Source: Sanguibacter keddieii DSM 10542
Lineage (GTDB): Bacteria > Actinomycetota > Actinomycetes > Actinomycetales > Cellulomonadaceae
Assembly (NCBI RefSeq): GCF_000024925.1
Contig: NC_013521.1
Coordinates: 372,001 to 436,000, forward strand
Length of the DNA: 64,000 nucleotides
Direction: 5' to 3'
Positions 49,440 to 57,460 of this stretch are shown here, piece after piece; positions within the stretch are counted from its first letter, which is position 1; each line of letters starts with the position of its first letter. A program made the translations under genes and the position numbers. Under the pieces are notes generated by a model. The model saw only the letters and a list, made by a program, of their open reading frames with translations. It searched no databases and was not told where the DNA came from.

Positions 49440-50519
49440 ATGAGTAAACAGATCGGTATACCCGCTGCGCTCGGGCTCGCGCTCCTCTCCGCCGTCTTCG
49501 TCCTGTGCTGGTCCTCCGGGTTCCTCGTGGCCGCCGTCGACGTCGGAGCGCCCGTCGCGACGCTCCTGCTGTGGCGCTTCGCCGTGGTCGTCGCGGTCCT
49601 GGCCGTGGTCGTCGCCGCGCTGCGGCGGCGCAGGGTCGGTGCGCGCCGCGCTGCCCGCGGCGCCGGCGACGAGGGCCACGGCCACAGCGTCGACGTCGAC
49701 AGCGACAGTGACGACGACGACAGCGACGACGACGACGGCGACGGCGACGACGGCGACGGCGACGACGGCGGCCGGGGTGCGCCCGCGCGTCCCGAGAGAG
49801 CCCGCCAGGCGCTCGTCGGCCTGTTCTCGCAGGTCGGCTACGTGGTGCCCGTCTACCTCGCGATCGGTCTGGGGGTGAGCACCGGGACGACGGCGCTCAT
49901 CGACGCGGTCCAGCCGCTCGTCGTCGCGACCCTCGTGGGGCCGCTGCTCGGGCTGCGTGTCCGCGGCGCCCAGTGGGCCGGCCTGGCGGTCGGCGCCGTC
50001 GGCGTCGTGCTCGTGGTCGGCGCCGACCTCGGGTCGGGGACCGCGCCCTGGACCGCCTACCTGCTGCCGCTCGCGGCGATGGCGAGCCTCGTGGCCGGGA
50101 CTTTCGTCGAGCGGCGGCACCCGACGTCGTCGGGGGTGCTCGACACGCTGCTCGTCCACGCGGTGGTCGCCCTGCTGGCGATCGGCGCCTTCGCGGTGCT
50201 CGCGGGCCAGGCCGTCCCGCCGACCACCGCGACCTTCTGGTGGACCGTCGTCTTCGTCGCGCTGTCGCCGACCCTCGCCGCCTACGGGCTGTACTGGTAC
50301 CTCGTGGGCCGGCTGGGCATCACCGCCCTCAACGCGCTGCTGTTCTGCGTCGCCCCGACCACGGCCGTCGCCGGGGCGCTGCTCTTCGACGAGGTCGTCA
50401 CCGCCGGGACGCTCGCCGGGCTGGTGCTCTGCGCGGCGGGCGTCGGCGTCGTGCTGACCAGCGAGGCCCGTGGCCGACGGGCAGCGCGGTCCCTTGCGTC
50501 GGTCTCGCCCGCGACCTAG
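49440..50519 (+). CDS. EamA-family (DMT) transporter with acidic loop insert
   Basis: From ATG 49440 the protein has 359 residues with ten hydrophobic helices in two EamA halves: ALGLALLSAVFVLCWSSGFLVA and WRFAVVVAVLAVVVAALRRRR, then VALLAIGAFAVLAG and LSPTLAAYGLYWYLVGRLG. It probably exports a small metabolite or drug. Residues 79-111 are an Asp/Gly-rich run (for example VDVDSDSDDDDSDDDD and DGDGDDGDGDD) in the first cytoplasmic loop, encoded by a degenerate GACGGC-type repeat. This insert is not part of the family. It is divergent from a TetR repressor that probably controls it. Confidence 0.87.
   Translation: MSKQIGIPAALGLALLSAVFVLCWSSGFLVAAVDVGAPVATLLLWRFAVVVAVLAVVVAALRRRRVGARRAARGAGDEGHGHSVDVDSDSDDDDSDDDDGDGDDGDGDDGGRGAPARPERARQALVGLFSQVGYVVPVYLAIGLGVSTGTTALIDAVQPLVVATLVGPLLGLRVRGAQWAGLAVGAVGVVLVVGADLGSGTAPWTAYLLPLAAMASLVAGTFVERRHPTSSGVLDTLLVHAVVALLAIGAFAVLAGQAVPPTTATFWWTVVFVALSPTLAAYGLYWYLVGRLGITALNALLFCVAPTTAVAGALLFDEVVTAGTLAGLVLCAAGVGVVLTSEARGRRAARSLASVSPAT
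49444..49461. promoter_or_regulatory. candidate TetR operator O2 inside the EamA start
   Basis: On the minus strand the segment reads TATACCGATCTGTTTA, sharing TATACCGATCTGT with O1. It lies across the first codons of the transporter, so binding could also block transcription through the start. Confidence 0.5.
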
Positions 50520-50567
50520 TCTCCTCAGGGCGCCGTGGTGCGCCTCCCGACCACTAGGAGCACACTC

Positions 50568-51293
50568 ATGGGCGCCCCCGCCGGCTGGTACGACGACCCG
50601 ATGGACCAGCAGCTGATCCGGTACTTCGACGGCACGCGCTGGACCGAGCACACCGGCCCCCGCCCCGGCGCGGGTGCGCAGACGTCCTCGCAGCAGCCGC
50701 AGGCCGGAGGCTCGGGAGCGCAGCCGCAGGGCTCCGCCGGGTGGGGCGCAGGTCAGTCGTCCTGGCAGTCCGCCGCCCCCGGCTCGCGCCCCGACGCCCA
50801 GCAGCAGCCGCAGTCACCGACGGCGGGGTTCCAGTTCGGCGGTGCACAGCGCTACCCGACCGCCGACGCGACGCCGTCGCCCGGCACCCCCAAGGGCGTC
50901 AAGCTCGGGATCCTCGGCGCGTTCCTCGCCTGCGCGGCGCTGTTCGCCGTCGGCTACGCCATGACGGACCGCGACAGCGACCAGGGTGAGCCGCTGACCG
51001 CGAGCGAGCTCGGGGTGGTGGGCCTCGGGTGCACCGAGCTCGCCGACCAGTACGTGTCGCTCTCGGCCGGCGACCCCGACGCGAATCGCCTCGTCTCGGC
51101 GACCGGCGGTGTCGAGGACGTCAACGAGGTCGGCACGGTCCGTGCGCCGTCGGGCTCGGGCCAGAACCTCGTCCTCGGCTGCTCGTACCCGACCGCGGAG
51201 TGGGGCGACGGCTCGCAGACCCCGCTCCTGCTCGACGTCCTCGTCGACAAGGACCTCGGCCTCTACCTCGAGGCCACCGCCTCCGAGCGCTGA
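50568..51293 (+). CDS. DUF2510-containing membrane protein
   Basis: This 241-residue protein begins MGAPAGWYDDPMDQQLIRYF DGTRWTEHTGP, the DUF2510 motif of actinobacterial membrane proteins. A Gln/Ser/Gly/Pro-rich linker (residues 35-100) follows, then one transmembrane helix (GILGAFLACAALFAVGYAM) and a C-terminal outside domain with two cysteines (GLGCTELADQYVSLSAG and LVLGCSYPT). The ATG is preceded by TAGGAG. The outside domain may be a sensor or binding domain, but its ligand is unknown. A terminator-like palindrome begins 21 nt after the stop. Confidence 0.8.
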   Translation: MGAPAGWYDDPMDQQLIRYFDGTRWTEHTGPRPGAGAQTSSQQPQAGGSGAQPQGSAGWGAGQSSWQSAAPGSRPDAQQQPQSPTAGFQFGGAQRYPTADATPSPGTPKGVKLGILGAFLACAALFAVGYAMTDRDSDQGEPLTASELGVVGLGCTELADQYVSLSAGDPDANRLVSATGGVEDVNEVGTVRAPSGSGQNLVLGCSYPTAEWGDGSQTPLLLDVLVDKDLGLYLEATASER

Positions 51294-51314
51294 CCCCTCC
51301 CGTCCCGAGGGACG

Positions 51315-51360
51315 GGGCGCGCCGGCGAGGGACCTCCCGGAGACCCTCGCCGTCGCGCCC
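51315..51360 (+). terminator. palindrome family B, copy 4 (terminator)
   Basis: GGGCGCGCCGGCGAGGG (51315-51331) pairs with CCCTCGCCGTCGCGCCC (51344-51360) with one mismatch around a 12-nt loop that contains CTCCCGGAG. It directly follows the DUF2510 gene. Confidence 0.8.
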
Positions 51361-51409
51361 GGTCGTGAGGGGTGGGAATGCCGTGCGGCGGACGGTGGTT
51401 GTCGACGGC

Positions 51410-52102
51410 ATGACTGCTCCCCTCAAGGTCGACATCTGGTCCGACATCGCGTGCCCGTGGTGCTACGTCGGCAAGCGCCGCTTCGAGGAGGCCCTCGTGG
51501 CCTTCGACGCGTCGGGCGCCGCCCGGCCCGTCGAGATCGAGTACCACTCCTTCGAGCTCGCGCCCGACACCCCGGTGGACTTCGACGGCTCCGAGGTCGA
51601 CTTCCTCGCCGGGCACAAGGGCATGCCGCGCGAGCAGGTCGTCCAGATGCTCGGGCAGATGACCGAGGTCGCCGCGTCGGTCGGCCTCGACTACGACTTC
51701 GACGCCCTCCAGCACACCAAGACCCTCAAGGCCCACGAGCTGCTGCACCACGCGAAGGCGCACGGCCTCCAGGGCGAGCTCAAGGAGCGCCTGCTCCGCG
51801 CGTACTTCGTCGAGGGTCGTCACCTCGGCCGCATCGACGACCTCGTCGAGCTCGCGGCAGAGGTGGGCCTCGACGCCGACGCCGCCCGCGCCGTCCTCGA
51901 GTCGGGCGAGCTCGCGCCGGCCGTTGCCCAGGACATCGCGCAGGCCCAGGCCTACGGGATCCAGGGTGTGCCGTTCTTCGTGGTCGACGGGAAGTACGGC
52001 GTGAGCGGCGCGCAGGAGCCGGCCGTGTTCGTCCAGGTGCTCGAGAAGGCCGCGTCCGACGCGGACGAGCCCGCTGACCAGGCGACCTCCACCCGTGGCT
52101 GA
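51410..52102 (+). CDS. DsbA-family oxidoreductase (FrnE-like)
   Basis: This 230-residue thioredoxin-fold protein begins APLKVDIWSDIACPWCYVGKRRFEEAL with the active-site CPWC (C15/C18). An inserted helical domain (GMPREQVVQMLGQMTEVAASVGLDY, HTKTLKAHELLHHAKAHG) and the cis-Pro loop YGIQGVPFFVVDGKYGVSGAQ match the FrnE group, which are cytoplasmic disulfide-linked proteins associated with oxidative stress or polyketide biosynthesis. There is no signal peptide, so it acts inside the cell. Its stop overlaps the start of a 57-residue frame. Confidence 0.9.
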   Translation: MTAPLKVDIWSDIACPWCYVGKRRFEEALVAFDASGAARPVEIEYHSFELAPDTPVDFDGSEVDFLAGHKGMPREQVVQMLGQMTEVAASVGLDYDFDALQHTKTLKAHELLHHAKAHGLQGELKERLLRAYFVEGRHLGRIDDLVELAAEVGLDADAARAVLESGELAPAVAQDIAQAQAYGIQGVPFFVVDGKYGVSGAQEPAVFVQVLEKAASDADEPADQATSTRG

Positions 52103-52268
52103 GGGGCTCGCAGGGCAGACGACGCAGACGGCGCCGGTGCTCCCGGCCCTCGCCGGGCTGCAGATGCTCGGCTCGGACGACGTGGGCGTGTGCGTCGACG
52201 GGGTCTGCGAGATCCCCGGGGCCGCGTCCTCGCCCGTCGTCCCGCAGGACCAGCCCGAGGACTCCTAG
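52095..52268 (+). CDS. 57-residue conserved-looking small protein coupled to FrnE-like oxidoreductase
   Basis: A GTG at 52095 lies inside the end of the DsbA gene and opens a frame that ends at TAG 52268, giving 57 residues. The central part LPALAGLQMLGSDDVGVCVDGVCEIPG contains the pair CVDGVC (Cys-x4-Cys) and the tail is PVVPQDQPEDS. The 8-bp overlap suggests coupled translation, and the two cysteines suit a substrate or partner of the DsbA-like enzyme. I do not know its function. Confidence 0.65.
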   Translation: MAEGLAGQTTQTAPVLPALAGLQMLGSDDVGVCVDGVCEIPGAASSPVVPQDQPEDS

Positions 52269-52304
52269 CGCCAGCCGCCGCGCCGGTCGCCTAGGCTCAC
52301 CGGC

Positions 52305-54236
52305 ATGACCACCGAGCAGCGCCCTGCAGCGCCAGCCGCCTCCGGCCTCGTGGCGTCAGACGCCTCAGGCTCTGCCGCGCGAGACGCCTCCGCTGCCGCC
52401 GCCGCGTCCCGGGCCCTCAACGGCACCGACGCCGACCTCGCGGCGGTCGGCGCCGGCTCCACGGCGCGGGCCGCCTCGTCGGACCCGGCGACCGTCGAGG
52501 ACCTCGGCACGATCACCCTCGGCGAGGCCGCACGGCAGAGCTGGCGCCGGTGGGCCTCGCACATCAACGACCCGCGCCTTCCTCCGGTGCCTAAGACCCC
52601 GCACTGGTGGTCCCTGCACGGGGTGGGCGCCTGGTTCGGCGTGCTCTTCTACTCGTGGTCGATGAGCGCCTCGCTCCTCCCGCGCCCCTGGTACCTGCAG
52701 GCGCTCGCGACGGGCATCTGCGTCGCGCTCGGCTACGGCGTCGGCGTGACGCTCGCGACCCTGCTGCGTCGGCTCGGCTTCTCGCCCGACTGGAAGGCGA
52801 GCCGCCGTCGCTGGGCATGGATCCTGCTCGCCGTCGTGACCGTGGTGATCGTGCCGCTCGCGTTCTTCCTCGGCGGGCACGCGCAGACCGTCACCCAGGA
52901 GCTCGTCGGCCTGCCGTCGGAGAGCCGCTGGTTCCACGCCCTCGCGATCCCGGTGGCCGGCCTGGTGGCCGTAGCGCTGATCGGGCTGTTCCGGGCGCTC
53001 ATCCAGCTCGGGAAGATCGTCGCGCGCTTCGGCTCACGGTTCGTCCCCGCGCTCCCGGCCAAGGTCTTCGGCACGGTGACGGCGGTGGTCCTCGCCGTCG
53101 TGCTCGTGCAGGACGGTGTGCTGCCCGCGGTCCTCGCGGTCGGCGGTCGGGCTGCGGCCGCGACGGACCGGGCCGACGTGCCCGGGGTCGAGCAGCCTGC
53201 GGACCGCGAGCGCACCGGTTCTCCGGAGTCGCTGGTGGACTGGGACGGGCTGGGGCGCAACGGCAAGGTGTTCGTGGCGGGCGGTCCGACGGTCGAGGAC
53301 CTCGAGGCGTTCAGCGGCGAGCCGGCCATGACGCCGGTCCGTGCGTACGCGGGGCTGGAGACTTCGGACGACCTCCGTGAGGTCGCCGCCATGGTGGTCG
53401 CGGAGCTCGAGCGTGAGGGTGGTTTTGGCCGCGAGGTGCTGGCGGTCGCGACGACGACGGGCAGCGGGTGGGTGAACGAGGCGCCGAGCACGTCGCTCGA
53501 GTACCTGCACAACGGGGACACGGCGATCGCGGCGATGCAGTACTCGTACCTGCCGAGCCCGCTGGCCTTCTTGGCGGACCGGGGGACTCCGCAGGAGGCG
53601 GGGCGTGCGCTGTTCGAGGCGGTGTACGCGGTGTGGGAGCAGCTGCCGGAGGGTGACCGGCCGAGCCTGGTGGTCTTCGGGGAGAGCCTGGGGTCCTACG
53701 GCGGGCAGGCGGCCTTCAGCGGTGTGGACGACATGGCGGCGCGGGTCGACGGTGCGCTGTGGATCGGGACGCCGAACTTCACGGAGCCGTGGGGTCGGAT
53801 CACGGAGGGGCGCGACGCGGGCTCGCCCGAGCGTCTGCCGGTGGTCGACGGCGGTGAGCACGTGCGGTTCGTGGACACCCCTGAGGCGCTCACGGCGCTG
53901 GGGCCGTGGGAGGCGCCGCGGATCGTGTACCTGCAGCACGCGACCGACCCGGTGGTCTGGTGGTCGCCGGACCTGATCCTGCAGCAGCCGGACTGGCTCC
54001 GTGAGGACCTGGCGCCCTCGGTCAACCCGGACATGCAGTGGTACCCCTTCGTGACGTTCTGGCAGGTGACGGTCGACATGGCGTTCTCGATCGACATGCC
54101 GGACGGGTACGGGCACAACTACGAGCTGGGGACGGTCGACTCGTGGGCGGCGATCGTCCCGCCGGAGGGCTGGACGGAGTCCGACACGACGGCCCTGCGC
54201 GAGTGGGTGGCGGCCCTCGGTCCGCAGCGGAGCTGA
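52305..54236 (+). CDS. membrane-anchored alpha/beta hydrolase (Abhydrolase_9/DUF2319 type)
   Basis: This 643-residue protein has a low-complexity N-terminus, four to five hydrophobic helices (about residues 105-275, including FGVLFYSWSMSASLLPRPWYLQ and WAWILLAVVTVVIVPLAFFLGG) and a large outside domain. That domain contains the nucleophile elbow VVFGESLGSYGGQAAF (S461), IWIGTPNF-like LWIGTPNFTEPWG and VYLQHATDPVVWWSPDL. It matches the two-part actinobacterial Abhydrolase_9 family; members have unknown substrate, possibly envelope lipids or esters. It stands alone and is followed by a terminator. Confidence 0.88.
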   Translation: MTTEQRPAAPAASGLVASDASGSAARDASAAAAASRALNGTDADLAAVGAGSTARAASSDPATVEDLGTITLGEAARQSWRRWASHINDPRLPPVPKTPHWWSLHGVGAWFGVLFYSWSMSASLLPRPWYLQALATGICVALGYGVGVTLATLLRRLGFSPDWKASRRRWAWILLAVVTVVIVPLAFFLGGHAQTVTQELVGLPSESRWFHALAIPVAGLVAVALIGLFRALIQLGKIVARFGSRFVPALPAKVFGTVTAVVLAVVLVQDGVLPAVLAVGGRAAAATDRADVPGVEQPADRERTGSPESLVDWDGLGRNGKVFVAGGPTVEDLEAFSGEPAMTPVRAYAGLETSDDLREVAAMVVAELEREGGFGREVLAVATTTGSGWVNEAPSTSLEYLHNGDTAIAAMQYSYLPSPLAFLADRGTPQEAGRALFEAVYAVWEQLPEGDRPSLVVFGESLGSYGGQAAFSGVDDMAARVDGALWIGTPNFTEPWGRITEGRDAGSPERLPVVDGGEHVRFVDTPEALTALGPWEAPRIVYLQHATDPVVWWSPDLILQQPDWLREDLAPSVNPDMQWYPFVTFWQVTVDMAFSIDMPDGYGHNYELGTVDSWAAIVPPEGWTESDTTALREWVAALGPQRS

Positions 54237-54260
54237 CCCGTGCGGGCCTTCCCGAGGGTC

Positions 54261-54308
54261 GGGGCGCGACGGCGAGGGTCTCCGGGGAGTGCCTCGCCGT
54301 CGTGCCCC
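54261..54308 (+). terminator. palindrome family B, copy 5 (terminator)
   Basis: GGGGCGCGACGGCGAGG (54261-54277) pairs with CCTCGCCGTCGTGCCCC (54292-54308) with one mismatch. It lies 25 nt after the hydrolase stop. Confidence 0.78.
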
Positions 54309-54341
54309 GGTGCTCGTCGGTGCGTCGCTCGCCCTCGATGG

Positions 54342-54380
54342 TTGACAGTACAACTAATGAATGATCAACTAGTTTCCCCA
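54342..54380 (+). promoter_or_regulatory. promoter and nested operators of the VOC dioxygenase gene
   Basis: A TTGACA -35 hexamer (54342-54347) lies within the 14-bp palindrome GTTG-acagta-CAAC. Next to it AACTA...TAGTT (54353-54375) is a second inverted repeat. The AT-rich pattern differs sharply from the GC-rich surroundings and resembles MarR/MhqR-type operators. A GGAGGAG ribosome site follows before ATG 54401. Confidence 0.6.
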
Positions 54381-54400
54381 CACCCCGGAGGAGCACCCGC

Positions 54401-55402
54401 ATGAGCCGCGACATGATCGACACCACCGCCCGCACGGCCGACCTCGCAGCCACCGCACGGGTCACCGCCGAGCGCGCCGCCGCGCCGCACGCCCTGGGGG
54501 CTGTCGACCTGCTCGCCGCCGACACCGCGATGGACGCCGTCACGCTCTACGTCCACGACATCGACGCCATGGTCGCCTTCTACACGAGCGCCATCGCCCT
54601 CGACGTCATCGCCCCCGCGGGCGGGGAGTCCTCCGCGGCCGCCGACCGTCGCGCCGGCATCGTCACGCTCGGACGCGGGCGCACCCCGCTCGTCGTCCTG
54701 CGCCACGCACCCGACATGCCCGCCCGCCGCCCGGGCGAGGCCGGGCTCTTCCACACCGCGATCCTCTTCCCGACGCAGGCGGCGCTGGCCGCCACGATGC
54801 TGCGCGTCGCCGAGCACGCACCGCAGCTGTACACCGGCAGCGCCGACCACCTCGTCTCCGAGGCCTTCTACCTCGACGACCCCGAGGGCAACGGCATCGA
54901 GCTCTACGTCGACCGCGCCCGCGACCAGTGGTCCTGGCAGGGCAGCCAGGTGGTCATGGACAACCGGCCCCTCGACCCCAACGGGTTCATCCGCACGCAC
55001 CTCACCGACGAGGTCGCCGCAGCCCCCAACGCCCAGGACGCCGTGGTCGGCCACGTCCACCTGCAGGTCGGCGACGTCGAGCGTGCCCGCCAGTTCTACG
55101 TCGACACCGTCGGCTTCGAGGCCACCGCCGAGTGGCACAGCGCCCTGTTCGTGTCCGCCGGCGGCTACCACCACCACATGGCCATGAACACCTGGAGCTC
55201 GATGGGCGCCGGGCCGCGCGCCGTCTCGCTCGGCCTCGGCGAGGTCTCGATCGTCGTCCCGACCGCGGACGACGTCAGCGCGCTCGCCGACCGCCTGCGC
55301 CACCACGACGTCCCCGTCGCTCACGAGGCCGCCGGCGGCCCCGGCGAGCTCCTCACCTTCGACGACCCCTGGCGCAACCGCATCGCCGTCTCGGCCGCCT
55401 GA
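54401..55402 (+). CDS. VOC-family extradiol dioxygenase-like protein (CatE/MhqO-like)
   Basis: This 333-residue protein has two vicinal-oxygen-chelate halves. The first begins VTLYVHDIDAMVAFYTSAIALDVI, the second VVGHVHLQVGDVERARQFYVDTVGFE, and a metal set is suggested by H of VHLQVG, H in GGYHHHMAMNTW and E near the end of the first domain (EGNGIELYVDR). Similar proteins open quinones or catechols in quinone-stress responses. A polar 35-residue N-terminal tail precedes the domains. The MarR-like operator upstream supports induction by aromatic compounds, although no MarR gene is adjacent. Confidence 0.85.
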   Translation: MSRDMIDTTARTADLAATARVTAERAAAPHALGAVDLLAADTAMDAVTLYVHDIDAMVAFYTSAIALDVIAPAGGESSAAADRRAGIVTLGRGRTPLVVLRHAPDMPARRPGEAGLFHTAILFPTQAALAATMLRVAEHAPQLYTGSADHLVSEAFYLDDPEGNGIELYVDRARDQWSWQGSQVVMDNRPLDPNGFIRTHLTDEVAAAPNAQDAVVGHVHLQVGDVERARQFYVDTVGFEATAEWHSALFVSAGGYHHHMAMNTWSSMGAGPRAVSLGLGEVSIVVPTADDVSALADRLRHHDVPVAHEAAGGPGELLTFDDPWRNRIAVSAA

Positions 55403-55446
55403 GCTGCACGGCCCCTGGCCGGCACAGCCCTCGACCTGCACAGGGA

Positions 55447-55470
55447 CCGGCATGACAGATGTCATGCCGG
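55447..55470. promoter_or_regulatory. perfect palindrome upstream of the second ABC module
   Basis: CCGGCATGACA and TGTCATGCCGG are perfect 11-bp arms separated by GA, 76 bp before the ABC ATPase gene. The core ATGACA-n2-TGTCAT suits a dimeric LuxR-type response regulator, such as the one encoded at 58710. Confidence 0.7.
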
Positions 55471-55545
55471 ACCCGGGACGCCCTCACCCCGGACTGGTGA
55501 GCGCACGCACTGACCTCTGAGCCTGCCCGCCGGGACAGTAGAGGT

Positions 55546-56589
55546 ATGAGCCAGCACACCACCTCCAGCCCGGCGCAGAACGGTGACCTCGTCATCGACG
55601 TGCGCGACGCCCGGCGCCGCTACGGTGCCCCGACCTCCCGGCGCAAGGGCGCCTCGCGCGGCTTCGACGCCGTCCGCGGCGTCGACCTCCAGGTGCGCCG
55701 CGGGGAGCTCTTCGCCCTCCTCGGCACCAACGGCGCCGGCAAGACCTCGCTCATGGAGATGATCGAGGGCATCGCCGCACCGACCGGCGGCTCGATCCGC
55801 GTCCTCGGCAAGGACCCGTTCCTGGACCGGTCCGCCGTGCGCCCGCACACCGGCATCATGCTCCAGGACGCCGGGTTCCCCGCCGACCTCACCGTCAAGG
55901 ACATGGCCAAGGCCTGGGCCGGCACCCTCACCGACCCGCGTCCCGTGGGGGAGGCCCTCGACCTCGTGGACCTCGGCCGCCGCGAGAGCGTCGCCATCCA
56001 GAGCCTGTCCGGCGGCGAGCGCCGCCGCCTCGACCTCGCGCTCGCCATCATGGGCCGCCCGTCCGTCCTGTTCCTCGACGAGCCGACCACCGGCCTCGAC
56101 CCCGAGAGCCGCATCGCGGCCTGGGAGCTCATCGCCACGCTGCGCGACGCCGGCACCACGATCATGCTCACCACGCACTACCTCGACGAGGCGGCCCGCC
56201 TCGCCGACCGGCTCGCGATCATGCACCACGGGCAGGTGGTCGTCACCGGCACCCAGTCCGAGATCGTCTCCGGCTACCCCTCGCGCATCGGCGCGACTCT
56301 CCCGGCCGACGCACCGCCCCTGCCGCCCGAGATCGTCCGCGGCCTCCGCGGCGACGGACCCCGCGCGCTCGTCGAGACCGACGACCTCCAGGGCGACCTC
56401 ACCCGCCTGCTCGCCTGGGCCCAGCAGCACCAGGTGACCCTCGGCGACCTCGACGCCCGCGCGTCGACCCTCGAGCAGGCCTTCCTGTCGATCGCCGCCC
56501 AGCCGCGCGTCGACGACCAGACCTCCGCCGCCTCGACAGGCATGGCGCCCACCACCCTGCACGCCGCACCGAAGGAGCACGCAGCATGA
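55546..56589 (+). CDS. ABC transporter ATP-binding protein (drug/lipid exporter type)
   Basis: This 347-residue ATPase has Walker A LLGTNGAGKTSLM (60-68), signature SLSGGERRRLDLALAIM, Walker B VLFLDEPTTGLDP and switch LTTHYLDEAARLADRL. A 15-residue insert RRYGAPTSRRKGASRGFDA precedes the domain core. The 80-residue C-terminal extension (ALVETDDLQGDLTRLLAWAQQHQVTLGDLDA) is typical of DrrA-like exporters. It overlaps the permease gene by 4 bp and is the first gene of a four-gene module with a kinase and regulator. Confidence 0.93.
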   Translation: MSQHTTSSPAQNGDLVIDVRDARRRYGAPTSRRKGASRGFDAVRGVDLQVRRGELFALLGTNGAGKTSLMEMIEGIAAPTGGSIRVLGKDPFLDRSAVRPHTGIMLQDAGFPADLTVKDMAKAWAGTLTDPRPVGEALDLVDLGRRESVAIQSLSGGERRRLDLALAIMGRPSVLFLDEPTTGLDPESRIAAWELIATLRDAGTTIMLTTHYLDEAARLADRLAIMHHGQVVVTGTQSEIVSGYPSRIGATLPADAPPLPPEIVRGLRGDGPRALVETDDLQGDLTRLLAWAQQHQVTLGDLDARASTLEQAFLSIAAQPRVDDQTSAASTGMAPTTLHAAPKEHAA

Positions 56590-57434
56590 GCACCGCGACC
56601 CAGCCCGCACCGTCCACGAGCGTGCCCACCTCGTCCCCGAGCGACCGGAAGCTGTCCCCGCGCCGCACCTGGTCGCTGGCCGCCGCCGAGATCCGTCTGC
56701 TCCTGCGCAACAAGGCGCTGCTGTTCTACTCGGCCGGCCTGCCGATCCTCGGTGGCCTCTTCATGCTGCGCATCCTCCCCGACACCGGCGAGGGCGCGAG
56801 CGAGCAGGCCACCCGGCTCGTCGTCACCATCACCGGCTTCGCCCTGCTGTTCGGCGTCTACTACTCGCTCGTGTCGACCTTCGTGGCACGCCGCCAGGAC
56901 CTCGTGCTCAAGCGGCTGCGCTCGGGCGAGAGCTCGGTCGTCGACGTCCTCACGGCCATCTCGATGCCGTCGCTGCTCGTCATGCTCGTCCAGACCGTCG
57001 TCGCGTCGGTGCTCGCCGTGGTGCTCGTGGGGGCCTTCACACCCGTCAACGTGGCCCTCGTCGTGATCGCCGTCCTCGGTGGTGGTGTGGTCGTGGCGCT
57101 GCTCGCCGCGATCAGCTCGGCCTTCAGCAGCACCGTCGAGTCCGTCCAGGTGACCACCCTCCCGCTGATCCTCGTGCTCATGGCGGCTCCGGGCTTCGCG
57201 GTCCCCGCCTCGGTCATGCCCGACACCTTCCTCGACATCGCGCGCTTCCTGCCGATGAGCCCCGTCGTCGAGCTCATCGAGCTGGGCATCTCCGGCGTCG
57301 GGCGCAGCGGCGAGGTCCTCGACCTCGCAGGGACCTTCTCGGCCGCGGCCCTGCCGCTCGCGGTCCTCGTCGCCTGGGGCGTCGTCGGCGTCACGGCGAC
57401 CATCCGGTACTTCCGCTGGGAGCCGCGTCGCTGA
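56586..57434 (+). CDS. ABC-2 type transporter permease
   Basis: This 282-residue protein begins with a polar 30-residue tail and RTWSLAAAEIRLLLRNKALLFYSAGLPILGGLF, then five further hydrophobic helices (LVVTITGFALLFGVYYSLVSTFVA, LLVMLVQTVVASVLAVVLVGAF, VVIAVLGGGVVVALLAAISSAF). A single permease here implies a homodimer with two copies of the ATPase. The kinase follows after 26 bp. Confidence 0.9.
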   Translation: MSTATQPAPSTSVPTSSPSDRKLSPRRTWSLAAAEIRLLLRNKALLFYSAGLPILGGLFMLRILPDTGEGASEQATRLVVTITGFALLFGVYYSLVSTFVARRQDLVLKRLRSGESSVVDVLTAISMPSLLVMLVQTVVASVLAVVLVGAFTPVNVALVVIAVLGGGVVVALLAAISSAFSSTVESVQVTTLPLILVLMAAPGFAVPASVMPDTFLDIARFLPMSPVVELIELGISGVGRSGEVLDLAGTFSAAALPLAVLVAWGVVGVTATIRYFRWEPRR

Positions 57435-57460
57435 GGGGAGCGTGTGACAGGGTAGGGCTC

